Shown here one piece after another: positions 1 to 6,218 of a stretch of DNA of 7,850 bases; the first letter of the stretch is position 1, and each line of letters starts with the position of its first letter. The stretch spans positions 1 to 7,850 of the forward strand of contig JAODAU010000059.1 of the NCBI GenBank assembly GCA_025463615.1. The letters are read 5' to 3'. Under the pieces are notes generated by a model. The model searched no databases, was not told the origin of the DNA, and was given only the letters and a program-made list of their open reading frames with translations. The position numbers and the translations under genes were made by a program. Origin of the DNA: Microbacteriaceae bacterium (GTDB lineage: Bacteria > Actinomycetota > Actinomycetes > Actinomycetales > Microbacteriaceae).

Positions 1-182
1 GTCGACACCGCGATGCGGTATGCGGTCTGCCGCTGGTCGGAGCGCACGAGTGGCACGATCCAGGCGAGGCGGGGGCGCGGCGCCGTGATCACGTTCACGA
101 CCCGGTCGCCGGGCCCGGACTGCTCGCGGCCGTCGGCGCGCAGTCGCACCGGCGCTGGTGAGTGGGTGACTTCGCGCGCCAT
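1..182 (-). CDS. Alpha-L-rhamnosidase-like (GH78) protein, N-terminal fragment
   Basis: An open frame starts at the ATG complementary to 180-182 and runs off the left edge after 60 codons. The visible N-terminus ends in a PRPRLAW segment, then about ten residues later QRQTAYRIAV. This arrangement, 'RPRLSW ... GQ(R/K)QTAY(R/Q)I.V', is typical of the N-terminal Fn3-like domain of bacterial GH78 alpha-L-rhamnosidases. Those enzymes remove terminal L-rhamnose from glycosides such as plant flavonoids and saponins. No signal peptide is seen, so the enzyme would be cytoplasmic. A GGAAAGG ribosome binding site lies just upstream (minus strand, about 190-197). The gene is divergent from the catabolic genes and shares their operator-bearing intergenic region, which suggests it supplies their substrate. 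The catalytic (alpha/alpha)6-barrel domain is outside the window, so the family call rests on the N-terminal motif alone. Another large glycoside hydrolase with the same N-terminal domain is possible. Confidence 0.66.
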   Translation of the reverse strand, partial: MAREVTHSPAPVRLRADGREQSGPGDRVVNVITAPRPRLAWIVPLVRSDQRQTAYRIAVS

Positions 183-261
183 TGGGCTGACCTTTCCACG
201 ATGAAAGCTTGAGCGTGCGGGTCAACCCTGACATGCTCTAGTCGGCTGTGATTCTCGAACC

Positions 262-271
262 GCAACGATTC
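262..271. promoter_or_regulatory. Weak second copy of the LacI-type operator
   Basis: GCAACGATTC matches 8 of 10 positions of the perfect palindrome GAAACGTTTC found at 1401-1410. Its centre lies 15 bp from the centre of the stronger site at 275-288. It may be an auxiliary half of a tandem operator. At this length and mismatch count, chance similarity is a real alternative. Confidence 0.25.
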
Positions 272-274
272 GAA

Positions 275-288
275 CTGAAACGTATCAG
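275..288. promoter_or_regulatory. Putative LacI-family operator in the divergent intergenic region
   Basis: CTGAAACGTATCAG is a 14-bp inverted repeat with only one mismatched base pair (12 of 14 bases symmetric), centred on CG, the usual architecture of LacI/GalR-family operators. Nine of its ten core bases match the perfect palindrome upstream of the operon at 1453. The similarity continues past the core: both sites are followed by CAG, then a purine, one or two T, and ACG. A weak -10-like TACGTG lies at 291-296, with TTCGAA at 269-274 as a possible -35 (16-bp spacer), so a bound repressor would cover the promoter of the 341 gene. The same site could also act on the divergent rhamnosidase-like gene. 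The cognate regulator is not in the window. Confidence 0.55.
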
Positions 289-340
289 GTTACGTGATCA
301 TTGCCAATACCCTTTCCGTCGACGTTGACAGGACCCGCAC

Positions 341-1393
341 ATGACACCGAACCGCGAGCCGCTCCGCCTGGGTCTGGCCGTGCCGATGTTCGCCGCCCCC
401 GGCATCCCCACCCTGCGCACGCCGAGCGTGGAACGCGTGGACTGGGCCCTCACGCTCGAGGCGATCCGGTCGGCCGACGCGCTCGGGTACGACTCGGCGT
501 GGTTCTCGGACCACCTCTTCCACGGTCTCGACGGCGAGTTCCTGGAGAGCTGGACCACGCTCGCGGCGGCTGCGACGGCGACCCATCGGCTGAGGCTCGT
601 GAACAACCACCTCGGCCTCGGATTCCGCGCCGCGCCGCTCGTCGCCAAGATGGCCGCGACGGTCGACGTGATCTCGGGCGGCCGGTTCGAGCTGTTCGTC
701 TCGCACGGCATGCGCGAGCGCGAGCACACGAGCTACGGGTTCCCGTGGGAGCCGGATGTCGCGCGCCGGATGGCCCGGCTCGATGAGGCCGTGGGCGTCA
801 TCCGGCAGCTCTGGAGCGGCGTGCCGGTGAGCCACCGCGGCGAATTCTTCACCCTGGATGGCGCGCTCAGCACGCCCGCGCCGCTGCACGACATACCGGT
901 CTGGCTCGGCGGACCGCTGGATGACGCGGTGGTGCGCACCATCGTCCGCCGCGCCGACGGCTGGAACTCGCTGCCGGCCTCCCTGGCCGACTACGCCGAG
1001 CGCGCGGAGATCATCGACGCCGCCTGCTCGGCCGCCGGCCGCAACCCGGCCACCCTGCGCCGCAGCCTGGAGACCCAGGTGCTGGTGCTGGACCGGGACT
1101 CCGACTGGGGCGACTGGCTCGAGCACTGGCGCGGGCTCCGGGAGAGGTCGCCGCTCGGCCTCGCGACCTCCGACATGTTCCCGCCCGGTGCGCCCGAACC
1201 GAGCGACGACGACGTCACGGCCGCCTGCTTCGAGAACTTCATCATCGGCACCCGCGACGAGGTCGCCGCGAAGCTCGCCGCCTACCGCGAGCTCGGTGTC
1301 GACGAGGTCGTCTGCTGGTTCATGGACTGGCCGCGCGGCGACTCCCTGCGGGTGCTCGCCGAGGAGGTCAGGCCGCTCGTGCAGAACCTGTAG
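341..1393 (+). CDS. LLM class flavin-dependent oxidoreductase (luciferase-like)
   Basis: This 350-residue protein has the bacterial luciferase-like TIM-barrel pattern. It has an N-terminal strand LGLAVPMF, then an 'LGYDSAWFSDH' segment (about residues 47-57), the SGGR motif at 112-115 that normally precedes the flavin/F420-binding loop, an 'R..RLDEAV.VIRQLW' helix near 145-160, and the late signature PVWLGG followed by ADGWN near 187-207. Family members use reduced FMN or coenzyme F420 for monooxygenation or hydride transfer, and the sequence does not say which applies here. The loop after SGGR reads FELFVSHG in place of the common glycine-rich G.G.G stretch, which is unusual. The ATG start is supported by AGGA seven bases upstream. 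The gene sits between two LacI-type operators and ends 59 bp before the operon, with no obvious terminator. Its substrate cannot be read from the sequence. Confidence 0.88.
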   Translation: MTPNREPLRLGLAVPMFAAPGIPTLRTPSVERVDWALTLEAIRSADALGYDSAWFSDHLFHGLDGEFLESWTTLAAAATATHRLRLVNNHLGLGFRAAPLVAKMAATVDVISGGRFELFVSHGMREREHTSYGFPWEPDVARRMARLDEAVGVIRQLWSGVPVSHRGEFFTLDGALSTPAPLHDIPVWLGGPLDDAVVRTIVRRADGWNSLPASLADYAERAEIIDAACSAAGRNPATLRRSLETQVLVLDRDSDWGDWLEHWRGLRERSPLGLATSDMFPPGAPEPSDDDVTAACFENFIIGTRDEVAAKLAAYRELGVDEVVCWFMDWPRGDSLRVLAEEVRPLVQNL

Positions 1394-1398
1394 CAGAA

Positions 1399-1412
1399 TC
1401 GAAACGTTTCAG
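1399..1412. promoter_or_regulatory. Putative LacI-family operator upstream of the operon
   Basis: The core GAAACGTTTC (1401-1410) is a perfect 10-bp palindrome centred on CG. It lies in the 59-bp gap between the LLM gene and the operon and closely matches the site at 275-288. A weak -10-like TACGCT follows at 1414-1419. It has the same spacing from the palindrome, within one base, as the -10-like hexamer beside the other operator. This would place the start of transcription near 1426 and give a leader of about 27 bases. The arrangement fits repression of genes 1453 onward by a LacI-family regulator responding to a sugar or sugar-acid inducer. Binding is inferred and no regulator gene is visible. 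Confidence 0.6.
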
Positions 1413-1441
1413 ATACGCTAACCCCATCATCGACATTCGCG

Positions 1442-1447
1442 AGGAGG
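1442..1447 (+). promoter_or_regulatory. Strong Shine-Dalgarno that fixes a GTG start
   Basis: AGGAGG, five bases before GTG at 1453, is a full match to the anti-Shine-Dalgarno sequence. It is the strongest ribosome binding site in the window and fixes a GTG start for the first gene of the operon. The Rossmann strand follows at once, leaving no room for a later start. Confidence 0.75.
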
Positions 1448-1452
1448 CGAAG

Positions 1453-2667
1453 GTGCGCAAGCTCGGCATCGCTCTGGTCGGGGCGGGCTTCATGGGCACC
1501 CGCCATATCCGCGGGTACGCCGCGCTGCACGACGCCGGTGTCGCCAAGGCCGAGGTGGTCGCCATCCTCGACCTCAACGGCGAGGTCGCCGAGCGCGCGG
1601 CCGACGAGGCCGAGATCCTGCTCGGGCGCCGCCCCACCGTCTACACCGACCTGACCGAGCTGCTCAAGGATGCCGCGGTCGAGGCCGTCGACATCGTCAC
1701 CGACCCGCGCACCCACCACACCATCGCCGTCGCCGCGATGGATGCCGGCCGGCACGTGCTCTGCGAGAAGCCCCTCGCCCTCACCGTGCGCACCGCCCGC
1801 CTCATGATCGACGCGGCCGAGCGCAACCACGTCGTGCTGGCCACCGGAGAGAACTACCGCCGTGGCGGCGCGAATCGCCTGGCCCGCGCCGTGCTCGACG
1901 CCGGCCTGCTCGGCCACGTGCACCTCATGCGCGAGGTGCGCATCGGCGGCGACGCCGGCGTGATCATCAGCAAGTGGCGGCACATGAAGGCCAGCGGCGC
2001 GATCGGCCTCGACATGAGCATCCACTACGCCGACATCATCGAGTACCTGCTCGGCCCGGTCGACCGGGTCTGGGGCCGCGGCATCATCGCCGAGTCGATG
2101 CGGTTCCCCGCCGACGGATCCGACGCGATCGTGCCCGACGGCGAGGACTCGATCCTCGCCTCGATGCGCACCCGCTCCGACGTGGACGTGCAGCTCGCCT
2201 ACCTGCCCTCGGGCCCGGGCGTTCACTTCAGCGAGCGCACGGTGCACGGCACGGCCGGCTCGATGTCCGTGCCGCCCGACCGCACCGACGGCGACGTGGT
2301 GGTCACGCTCGGCGACCGCGTGCTGGTCGGCGCCGACCTGGTCGAGGCGGTCGGCGACCACCTGAAACTCTCCGAGGCGACGATCGCCGTGCTCGGCCCG
2401 GACGGCACCGGCGGCAAGGGCGCGGCCTGGTCGGTCGTCGACTCGGGATACCTCGCCGTCGAGATCGACGACTTCGCGGATGCCGTGCTCACCGGCCGCG
2501 CGCCCGAGGTCGACGGCATGGGAGGCCTCCGCGCGCTGGCCGTGGTGCTCGCCGTGCTCGAGTCGGGCCTCGAGGGCCGCGAGGTGCGCGTCGACGAGGT
2601 GCTCGACGGCACCGTGCACGCATACCAGGATTCGATCGACGACGCCCTCGTGGGGAGCGCGCGATGA
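1453..2667 (+). CDS. Gfo/Idh/MocA family NAD(P)-dependent oxidoreductase
   Basis: This 404-residue protein has the family's two-domain layout. The N-terminal Rossmann fold carries GAGFMG (G10-x-G12-x-x-G15). The catalytic EKP motif is at 105-107 (E105, K106, P107). A D-x-S-x-H-x-x-D motif at 187-194 (D187, H191, D194) corresponds to the family's usual DxGxHxxD active-site segment. Relatives oxidise or reduce a hydroxyl of a sugar, sugar acid, inositol or glycoside with NAD(P). The length is slightly above the usual 330-390 residues. It starts at GTG behind a strong AGGAGG and is the first gene of the operon, so it probably catalyses an early oxidation of the substrate. Oxidation at C1 to a lactone would fit the lactonase-like protein at 5331. 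Oxidation at C3 of a glycoside is an alternative known in this family. Family assignment is secure and the substrate is unknown. Confidence 0.92.
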   Translation: MRKLGIALVGAGFMGTRHIRGYAALHDAGVAKAEVVAILDLNGEVAERAADEAEILLGRRPTVYTDLTELLKDAAVEAVDIVTDPRTHHTIAVAAMDAGRHVLCEKPLALTVRTARLMIDAAERNHVVLATGENYRRGGANRLARAVLDAGLLGHVHLMREVRIGGDAGVIISKWRHMKASGAIGLDMSIHYADIIEYLLGPVDRVWGRGIIAESMRFPADGSDAIVPDGEDSILASMRTRSDVDVQLAYLPSGPGVHFSERTVHGTAGSMSVPPDRTDGDVVVTLGDRVLVGADLVEAVGDHLKLSEATIAVLGPDGTGGKGAAWSVVDSGYLAVEIDDFADAVLTGRAPEVDGMGGLRALAVVLAVLESGLEGREVRVDEVLDGTVHAYQDSIDDALVGSAR

Positions 2668-3140
2668 CCGGCTTCCACCAGGCGGCCTTCGTGGTGCGCG
2701 ACCTGGATGCCGCGGTGCGGCACTGGGCCGACGACCTCGGCATCGGCCCGTGGCGGGTCTGGACCATGGAGCCCCCGCGCCTGCACGACATGGTCTACCG
2801 CGGCGAGTCGGTGCCGTTCCGCTTCCGCCACGCGCTCGCGATGTCGGGCGACATGCAGTTCGAGCTGATCGAGCCGCTCGACGGCCCCAGCATCTTCGCC
2901 GACCAGCTCGCCGCGACCGGCGAGGGCGCGAACCACGTCGGCATCATCGTCGGCGACCACCCCGCGGCGGTCGCCGACGCGATCGCCCGCGGCTTCGAAC
3001 CGCTGCAGAGCGGCCGCTTCGGTGCGAGCGGCGACGGGCTGTTCGCCTACTTCCAGCCGCCCGGCATCCCCACGATCGTCGAGCTCATCAACCCGCCCAC
3101 CGAGCGTTTCGCGCCCGACTACACCTACCCGGAGCCGTGA
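2664..3140 (+). CDS. VOC / glyoxalase-fold protein
   Basis: This protein of 158 residues starts at an ATG that overlaps the stop of the upstream dehydrogenase (ATGA), with GGGGAG six bases before it. It shows two beta-alpha-beta-beta-beta modules of the vicinal oxygen chelate (VOC) superfamily. The likely metal ligands are in the standard places: H5 in the first strand, E67 (or E70) in QFELIEP, H91 in NHVGIIV and E140 in IVELINP. The resemblance is to the glyoxalase_4 / methylmalonyl-CoA epimerase branch, whose members do epimerisation or isomerisation next to a carbonyl, among other reactions. Its position between a dehydrogenase and an enolase-superfamily dehydratase suggests it acts on a keto-sugar or keto-acid intermediate, perhaps as an epimerase. 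That role is inferred from context only, and dioxygenase or lyase activity cannot be excluded. Confidence 0.82.
   Translation: MTGFHQAAFVVRDLDAAVRHWADDLGIGPWRVWTMEPPRLHDMVYRGESVPFRFRHALAMSGDMQFELIEPLDGPSIFADQLAATGEGANHVGIIVGDHPAAVADAIARGFEPLQSGRFGASGDGLFAYFQPPGIPTIVELINPPTERFAPDYTYPEP
3131..3134 (+). promoter_or_regulatory. Ribosome binding site bearing on the start of the dehydratase gene
   Basis: GGAG lies eight bases before GTG 3143, a normal distance. It is only two bases before GTG 3137, which would give the GTGA overlap seen at other junctions, and twenty bases before ATG 3155, the start that best matches family N-termini. The site favours 3143, but all three starts remain possible. 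Confidence 0.45.
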
Positions 3141-3142
3141 CC

Positions 3143-4279
3143 GTGCCCTCCTCCATGCGCATCGCCGAGGTCGAGACCTTCGCCGCATACAACTCCGTGT
3201 TCGTGCGGCTCACCACGGAATCCGGCCTGGTCGGCATCGGCGAGTCGACCGCGTTCGCCTTCCCGCTCGCCGTCGTGGAGGTCGTGAACTCGTTGCGCGA
3301 CTACCTGGTCGGCGCCGACGCGATGGATGTCGAGGCCCACTGGCTGCGCATCTACCGCGCCCTGGGCTGGCGCGGCATCACCCTCGGCGGCGCCATCAGC
3401 GCGATCGACCAGGCGCTGTGGGACCTGCGCGGCCACCGCTTCGAGGAGCCGGTGTGGCAGCTGCTCGGCGGTCGCTCGCGCCGCGGCGTCCGCGCCATGA
3501 AGGTCATCCCCACCGGCACCGTGGATGAGGTGGTCGAGGCCGCGGTCGCCGCCCAGAACGAGGGCTACACCGCCATCAAGGTGCTGCTGTTCCAGCACGA
3601 GCACCACCAGCAGCGGCACGCCGAGCGCACCGCCGACCTGGTGGCGCGCTTCGCCGCCATCCGGGATGCCGTCGGCGACACCCTCGACATCGGCATCGAG
3701 CTGCACCGCAACATGCAGCCCGGCAACTCGATCGTGCTCATCAACGAGCTGGCCCGCTTCCGCCCGCTGTTCGTCGAAGACCCGGTGCCGCCGGACAGCT
3801 CGCTCGCGCTCGGCGAGGTCTCGGCCAAGACCGGCGTGCCGATGGCGGCCGGCGAACGCAACACCACGATCTACGAGTTCCGCGAGTACATCCAGTCGGC
3901 CGGCCTCTCGTACGTGCGGCCCGACATCGGCATCGCGGGCGGCTTCACCCACGGCCGCAAGATCTGCGCGATGGCGGAGGCGCATCACATGGGCGTCATC
4001 CCGCACTGCGTGCCCTCGGGGCCGGTCGCGACCATGGCGCACGTTCACCTCGGAATCACCACACCGAACTGGGAGGTTCAGGAACACGTGGATCAAAGCG
4101 CGGCACCCCAGGTGACGATGGTCGACAGGATCACGCCCGTGGTCGACGGCTACCTGCTGCCCTTCGACGCCCCCGGGCTCGGGATGGCGCTCAACGACGA
4201 GGCGCTCGTGGGCGCACCGGTCTCGGTGTTCCCGGTCTCGCCCGACCTGCGCGAGGACGGATCGGTGGCCCTGCGATGA
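3143..4279 (+). CDS. Enolase-superfamily acid-sugar dehydratase (mandelate racemase/galactonate dehydratase type)
   Basis: This 378-residue protein has the capping N-terminal MR_MLE domain (about 1-115) and a C-terminal TIM barrel. Counting from GTG 3143, the active-site residues are E186 and H188 (GIELHR), E212 (FVEDP), E238 (AAGER), D261 (RPDIG..GG) and H288 (PHCVPSGP). This matches the D-galactonate/mannonate dehydratase layout, where an Asp-x-His, two Glu metal ligands and a late catalytic His are expected. The spacing follows that of E. coli galactonate dehydratase as I remember it. Such enzymes use Mg2+ to remove water from a sugar acid, giving a 2-keto-3-deoxy acid. The first metal ligand is Glu instead of the usual Asp. 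Starts at GTG 3137 and ATG 3155 are alternatives. The neighbours (dehydrogenases, lactonase-like protein, FAH protein) support a sugar-acid route, but the exact acid is unknown. Confidence 0.86.
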   Translation: MPSSMRIAEVETFAAYNSVFVRLTTESGLVGIGESTAFAFPLAVVEVVNSLRDYLVGADAMDVEAHWLRIYRALGWRGITLGGAISAIDQALWDLRGHRFEEPVWQLLGGRSRRGVRAMKVIPTGTVDEVVEAAVAAQNEGYTAIKVLLFQHEHHQQRHAERTADLVARFAAIRDAVGDTLDIGIELHRNMQPGNSIVLINELARFRPLFVEDPVPPDSSLALGEVSAKTGVPMAAGERNTTIYEFREYIQSAGLSYVRPDIGIAGGFTHGRKICAMAEAHHMGVIPHCVPSGPVATMAHVHLGITTPNWEVQEHVDQSAAPQVTMVDRITPVVDGYLLPFDAPGLGMALNDEALVGAPVSVFPVSPDLREDGSVALR

Positions 4280-5334
4280 CGAAACTGAAGGTGGGCATCG
4301 CCTGCCGCGAGGACGTGCGCGACGGCTACCTCGCCCAGGCCGACCTCGAACGCCTCGCCCTCATCGCCGACGTGAGCATCGAGACCTTCGAGGTGCAGGG
4401 CGAGATCTGGGGCCAGATCCCGGTCGTGCCCGAGTTCGACGACCGCCTCGCCGCGTTCGCCGCCGACAAGGATGTGCTGGTCGTCTTCCACGGGGCTCCC
4501 CGCGTCACCGCGCGCGTGCTCGCCGCCGCGCCCAACCTCCGGATGGTGGGCGACATCGAGGGTGACCGCTTCGCCGGCCGCATCGACGTGCCGGCCGCCC
4601 GCGCGGCCGGGGTGATCGCGGTCGACACGACCCACTCATCCTCGTGGCCGGTCGCCGAGTGGACGCTCGCGCTCATGCTCATCTGCCTGCGCCAGAACGC
4701 GCGCTTCCGCCAGATCATCGCGGGCGAGGACATGACCCCGCGCGACTACCGCACCAGCCCTCCCGGCCGCGAACTCACCGGCAAGACGGTCGGGCTCATC
4801 GGCTTCGGCCACATCGGCTGGCGGCTGCGCGAGTTCCTGGTGCCGTTCGAGACGCCGGTGATCGCCTACGACCCGTACGCCCCGCGTGAGCTCGCCGACG
4901 CGCTGCGCATGGACTTCGCCCCGCTCGACGCGGTGATGGGATGCGACGTGGTCGTGAGCCTTGCGCCCGCGACCCCGGCCACCAAGGGCATGATCGGCGA
5001 GCACGAGCTGTCGCTGCTGCGCCCCGGCGCGGCGTTCATCAACGTCTCGCGTGGCACGGTCGTCGACACCGACGCCCTCATCGCCCGCGCGGCGAAGAAC
5101 GACGCCTGGTTCGGCATCGACGCCCACGACCCCGAGCCGATCGCCATCGACTCGCCGCTGCGCCGCATGTCGAACGTGTTCCTCTCCCCGCACATCGCGG
5201 GCGTGACCGAGGAGGCGCAGCACCGCTTCTTCGCGCTCATGGTCGACGAGATCGAGCGACTGGATGCCGGCCTCGAGCCGCGCGCCCAGCTCACCGACCG
5301 CGTCGTGGCCGGGCGCAGCGGGGGAGCGATGTGA
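4276..5334 (+). CDS. D-isomer-type 2-hydroxyacid dehydrogenase
   Basis: This 352-residue protein has an NAD-binding Rossmann core with GFGHIG (G176-x-G178-x-x-G181) and the acidic cofactor-selecting residue in AYDPYAP about 20 residues later, which favours NAD over NADP. The family's catalytic triad is present: R259 in NVSRG, E287 in HDPEP and H306 in SPHIAG. The family interconverts 2-hydroxy and 2-keto acids (phosphoglycerate, glyoxylate, hydroxypyruvate and others). It is somewhat longer than the usual 310-335 residues. ATG overlaps the upstream stop (ATGA), with GGTGG seven bases before. Beside the dehydratase and an FAH protein, it could handle a 2-keto-3-deoxy acid or a glycolate- or lactate-type product. 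In the known L-rhamnose and L-fucose diketo routes the second dehydrogenase belongs to another family (SDR), so this would be a substitution or a different step. Confidence 0.88.
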   Translation: MTKLKVGIACREDVRDGYLAQADLERLALIADVSIETFEVQGEIWGQIPVVPEFDDRLAAFAADKDVLVVFHGAPRVTARVLAAAPNLRMVGDIEGDRFAGRIDVPAARAAGVIAVDTTHSSSWPVAEWTLALMLICLRQNARFRQIIAGEDMTPRDYRTSPPGRELTGKTVGLIGFGHIGWRLREFLVPFETPVIAYDPYAPRELADALRMDFAPLDAVMGCDVVVSLAPATPATKGMIGEHELSLLRPGAAFINVSRGTVVDTDALIARAAKNDAWFGIDAHDPEPIAIDSPLRRMSNVFLSPHIAGVTEEAQHRFFALMVDEIERLDAGLEPRAQLTDRVVAGRSGGAM

Positions 5335-6218
5335 TCTTCGACGCGCACTGCCACGCCTGGCGGCGATGGCCTTACGACCTCGCGGTGCCCGATCCGGAGT
5401 CCCGCGGGAGTGCCGAGGCGCTGCTCTACGAGATGGACACGCACGGCGTGGACCGCGCCGCGATCGTCTGCGCGCGCATCGGCGGCGGGGCGGGCGGCGA
5501 CGGCTTCGCGAACGAGGACAACAACGACTACGTGGTGGGGTTCGCGGCCAAGCATCCCGACCGCATCACGCCGATCATCGACGTGGACTGCGTCTGGCGG
5601 CCCGAGCACCACACGCCGGGCGCGGCCGGGCGGCTCGTGGCCGAGGCCGACCGCACCGGCGCGATCGGCTTCACCCACTACGTCACGCCGCAGAACGACG
5701 GCTGGTTCGCCACGGATGACGGGCACGGGTTCTTCCGTGCGGCTGCCGACCGCGGCATGATCGCCTCCATCGCGCTGACGGCGCCGTGGCTCGGCGACCT
5801 GCGCGCGCTCGCCGTGGAGAACCCCAGTATGCCGTTCCTGCTGCACCACATGACCACCCCGCGCTCGCAGGCCGACCTCGAAGCGCTGCTGGCGCTCGCC
5901 GACCTGCCGAACGTGGGTGTCAAGATCTCCGGCTTCAACTACGTCGCCACGCAGAACTGGGAATACCCGTACCCGGAGGGCCGGCGCATCCTCCGCGCGA
6001 TCGCCGACGCGTTCGGCACCCGCCGCCTCTACTGGGGGAGCGACTTCCCCGCCTCCCGCGACCAGCTCACCTACCGCCAGGCCATCGAGGTGGTGCGCAC
6101 GCACGCCGACTTCCTCGACTCGACCGAGCTCGACGCCGTGCTCGGCGACAACCTGGCCGCGCTGGTCGCGGCCCCCCGACTCACCCGATCCACCGATAAG
6201 AAGGAGAACCACCCATGA
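5331..6218 (+). CDS. Amidohydrolase_2 family metal-dependent hydrolase (lactonase-like)
   Basis: The GTG start overlaps the upstream stop (GTGA), with GGGGGAG four bases before it. The result is a 295-residue TIM-barrel hydrolase. The metal-binding DAHCH motif (D4, H6, H8) is at the extreme N-terminus, which confirms the start. Later landmarks are LLHHM (H172, H173) and WGSDFP (D238), the usual barrel-end Asp. This pattern matches the amidohydrolase_2 group (PF04909), which includes L-fuconolactone and L-rhamnonolactone hydrolases (COG3618), 2-pyrone-4,6-dicarboxylate lactonase and some decarboxylases. In this operon the most economical role is hydrolysis of a sugar lactone formed by the dehydrogenase at 1453, giving the acid for the dehydratase. 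A decarboxylase or an amide/ester hydrolase role is not excluded. The family assignment is secure, the substrate inferred. Confidence 0.85.
   Translation: MIFDAHCHAWRRWPYDLAVPDPESRGSAEALLYEMDTHGVDRAAIVCARIGGGAGGDGFANEDNNDYVVGFAAKHPDRITPIIDVDCVWRPEHHTPGAAGRLVAEADRTGAIGFTHYVTPQNDGWFATDDGHGFFRAAADRGMIASIALTAPWLGDLRALAVENPSMPFLLHHMTTPRSQADLEALLALADLPNVGVKISGFNYVATQNWEYPYPEGRRILRAIADAFGTRRLYWGSDFPASRDQLTYRQAIEVVRTHADFLDSTELDAVLGDNLAALVAAPRLTRSTDKKENHP

Noticed and set aside
13..204. Plus-strand open frame of 63 codons at the left edge
   Set aside because: It lies antisense to the frame with clear GH78 N-terminal motifs, is Arg/Ser/Thr-rich without recognisable motifs and has no ribosome binding site.
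325..330. TTGACA as a -35 box
   Set aside because: It is a consensus hexamer but ends ten bases before the ATG at 341, leaving no room for a -10 and a leader for that gene.
1394..1452. Terminator between the LLM gene and the operon
   Set aside because: The only dyad is GAAACGTTTC, which has no loop and is not followed by a T run. It fits an operator, not a hairpin terminator, so read-through into the operon is possible.
1282..2619. Long minus-strand open frame (445 codons)
   Set aside because: It is opposite the Gfo/Idh/MocA gene and low in complexity (Asp, Val, Gly, Ala and His repeats). This is the usual antisense shadow of a gene with G/C third positions.
2480..3142. Upstream in-frame extension of the dehydratase frame
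   Set aside because: The frame is open far upstream, but that part overlaps the VOC gene and is Arg/Pro/Ala-rich. The enolase-superfamily N-terminus begins only at about 3155, so the true start is at 3137-3155.
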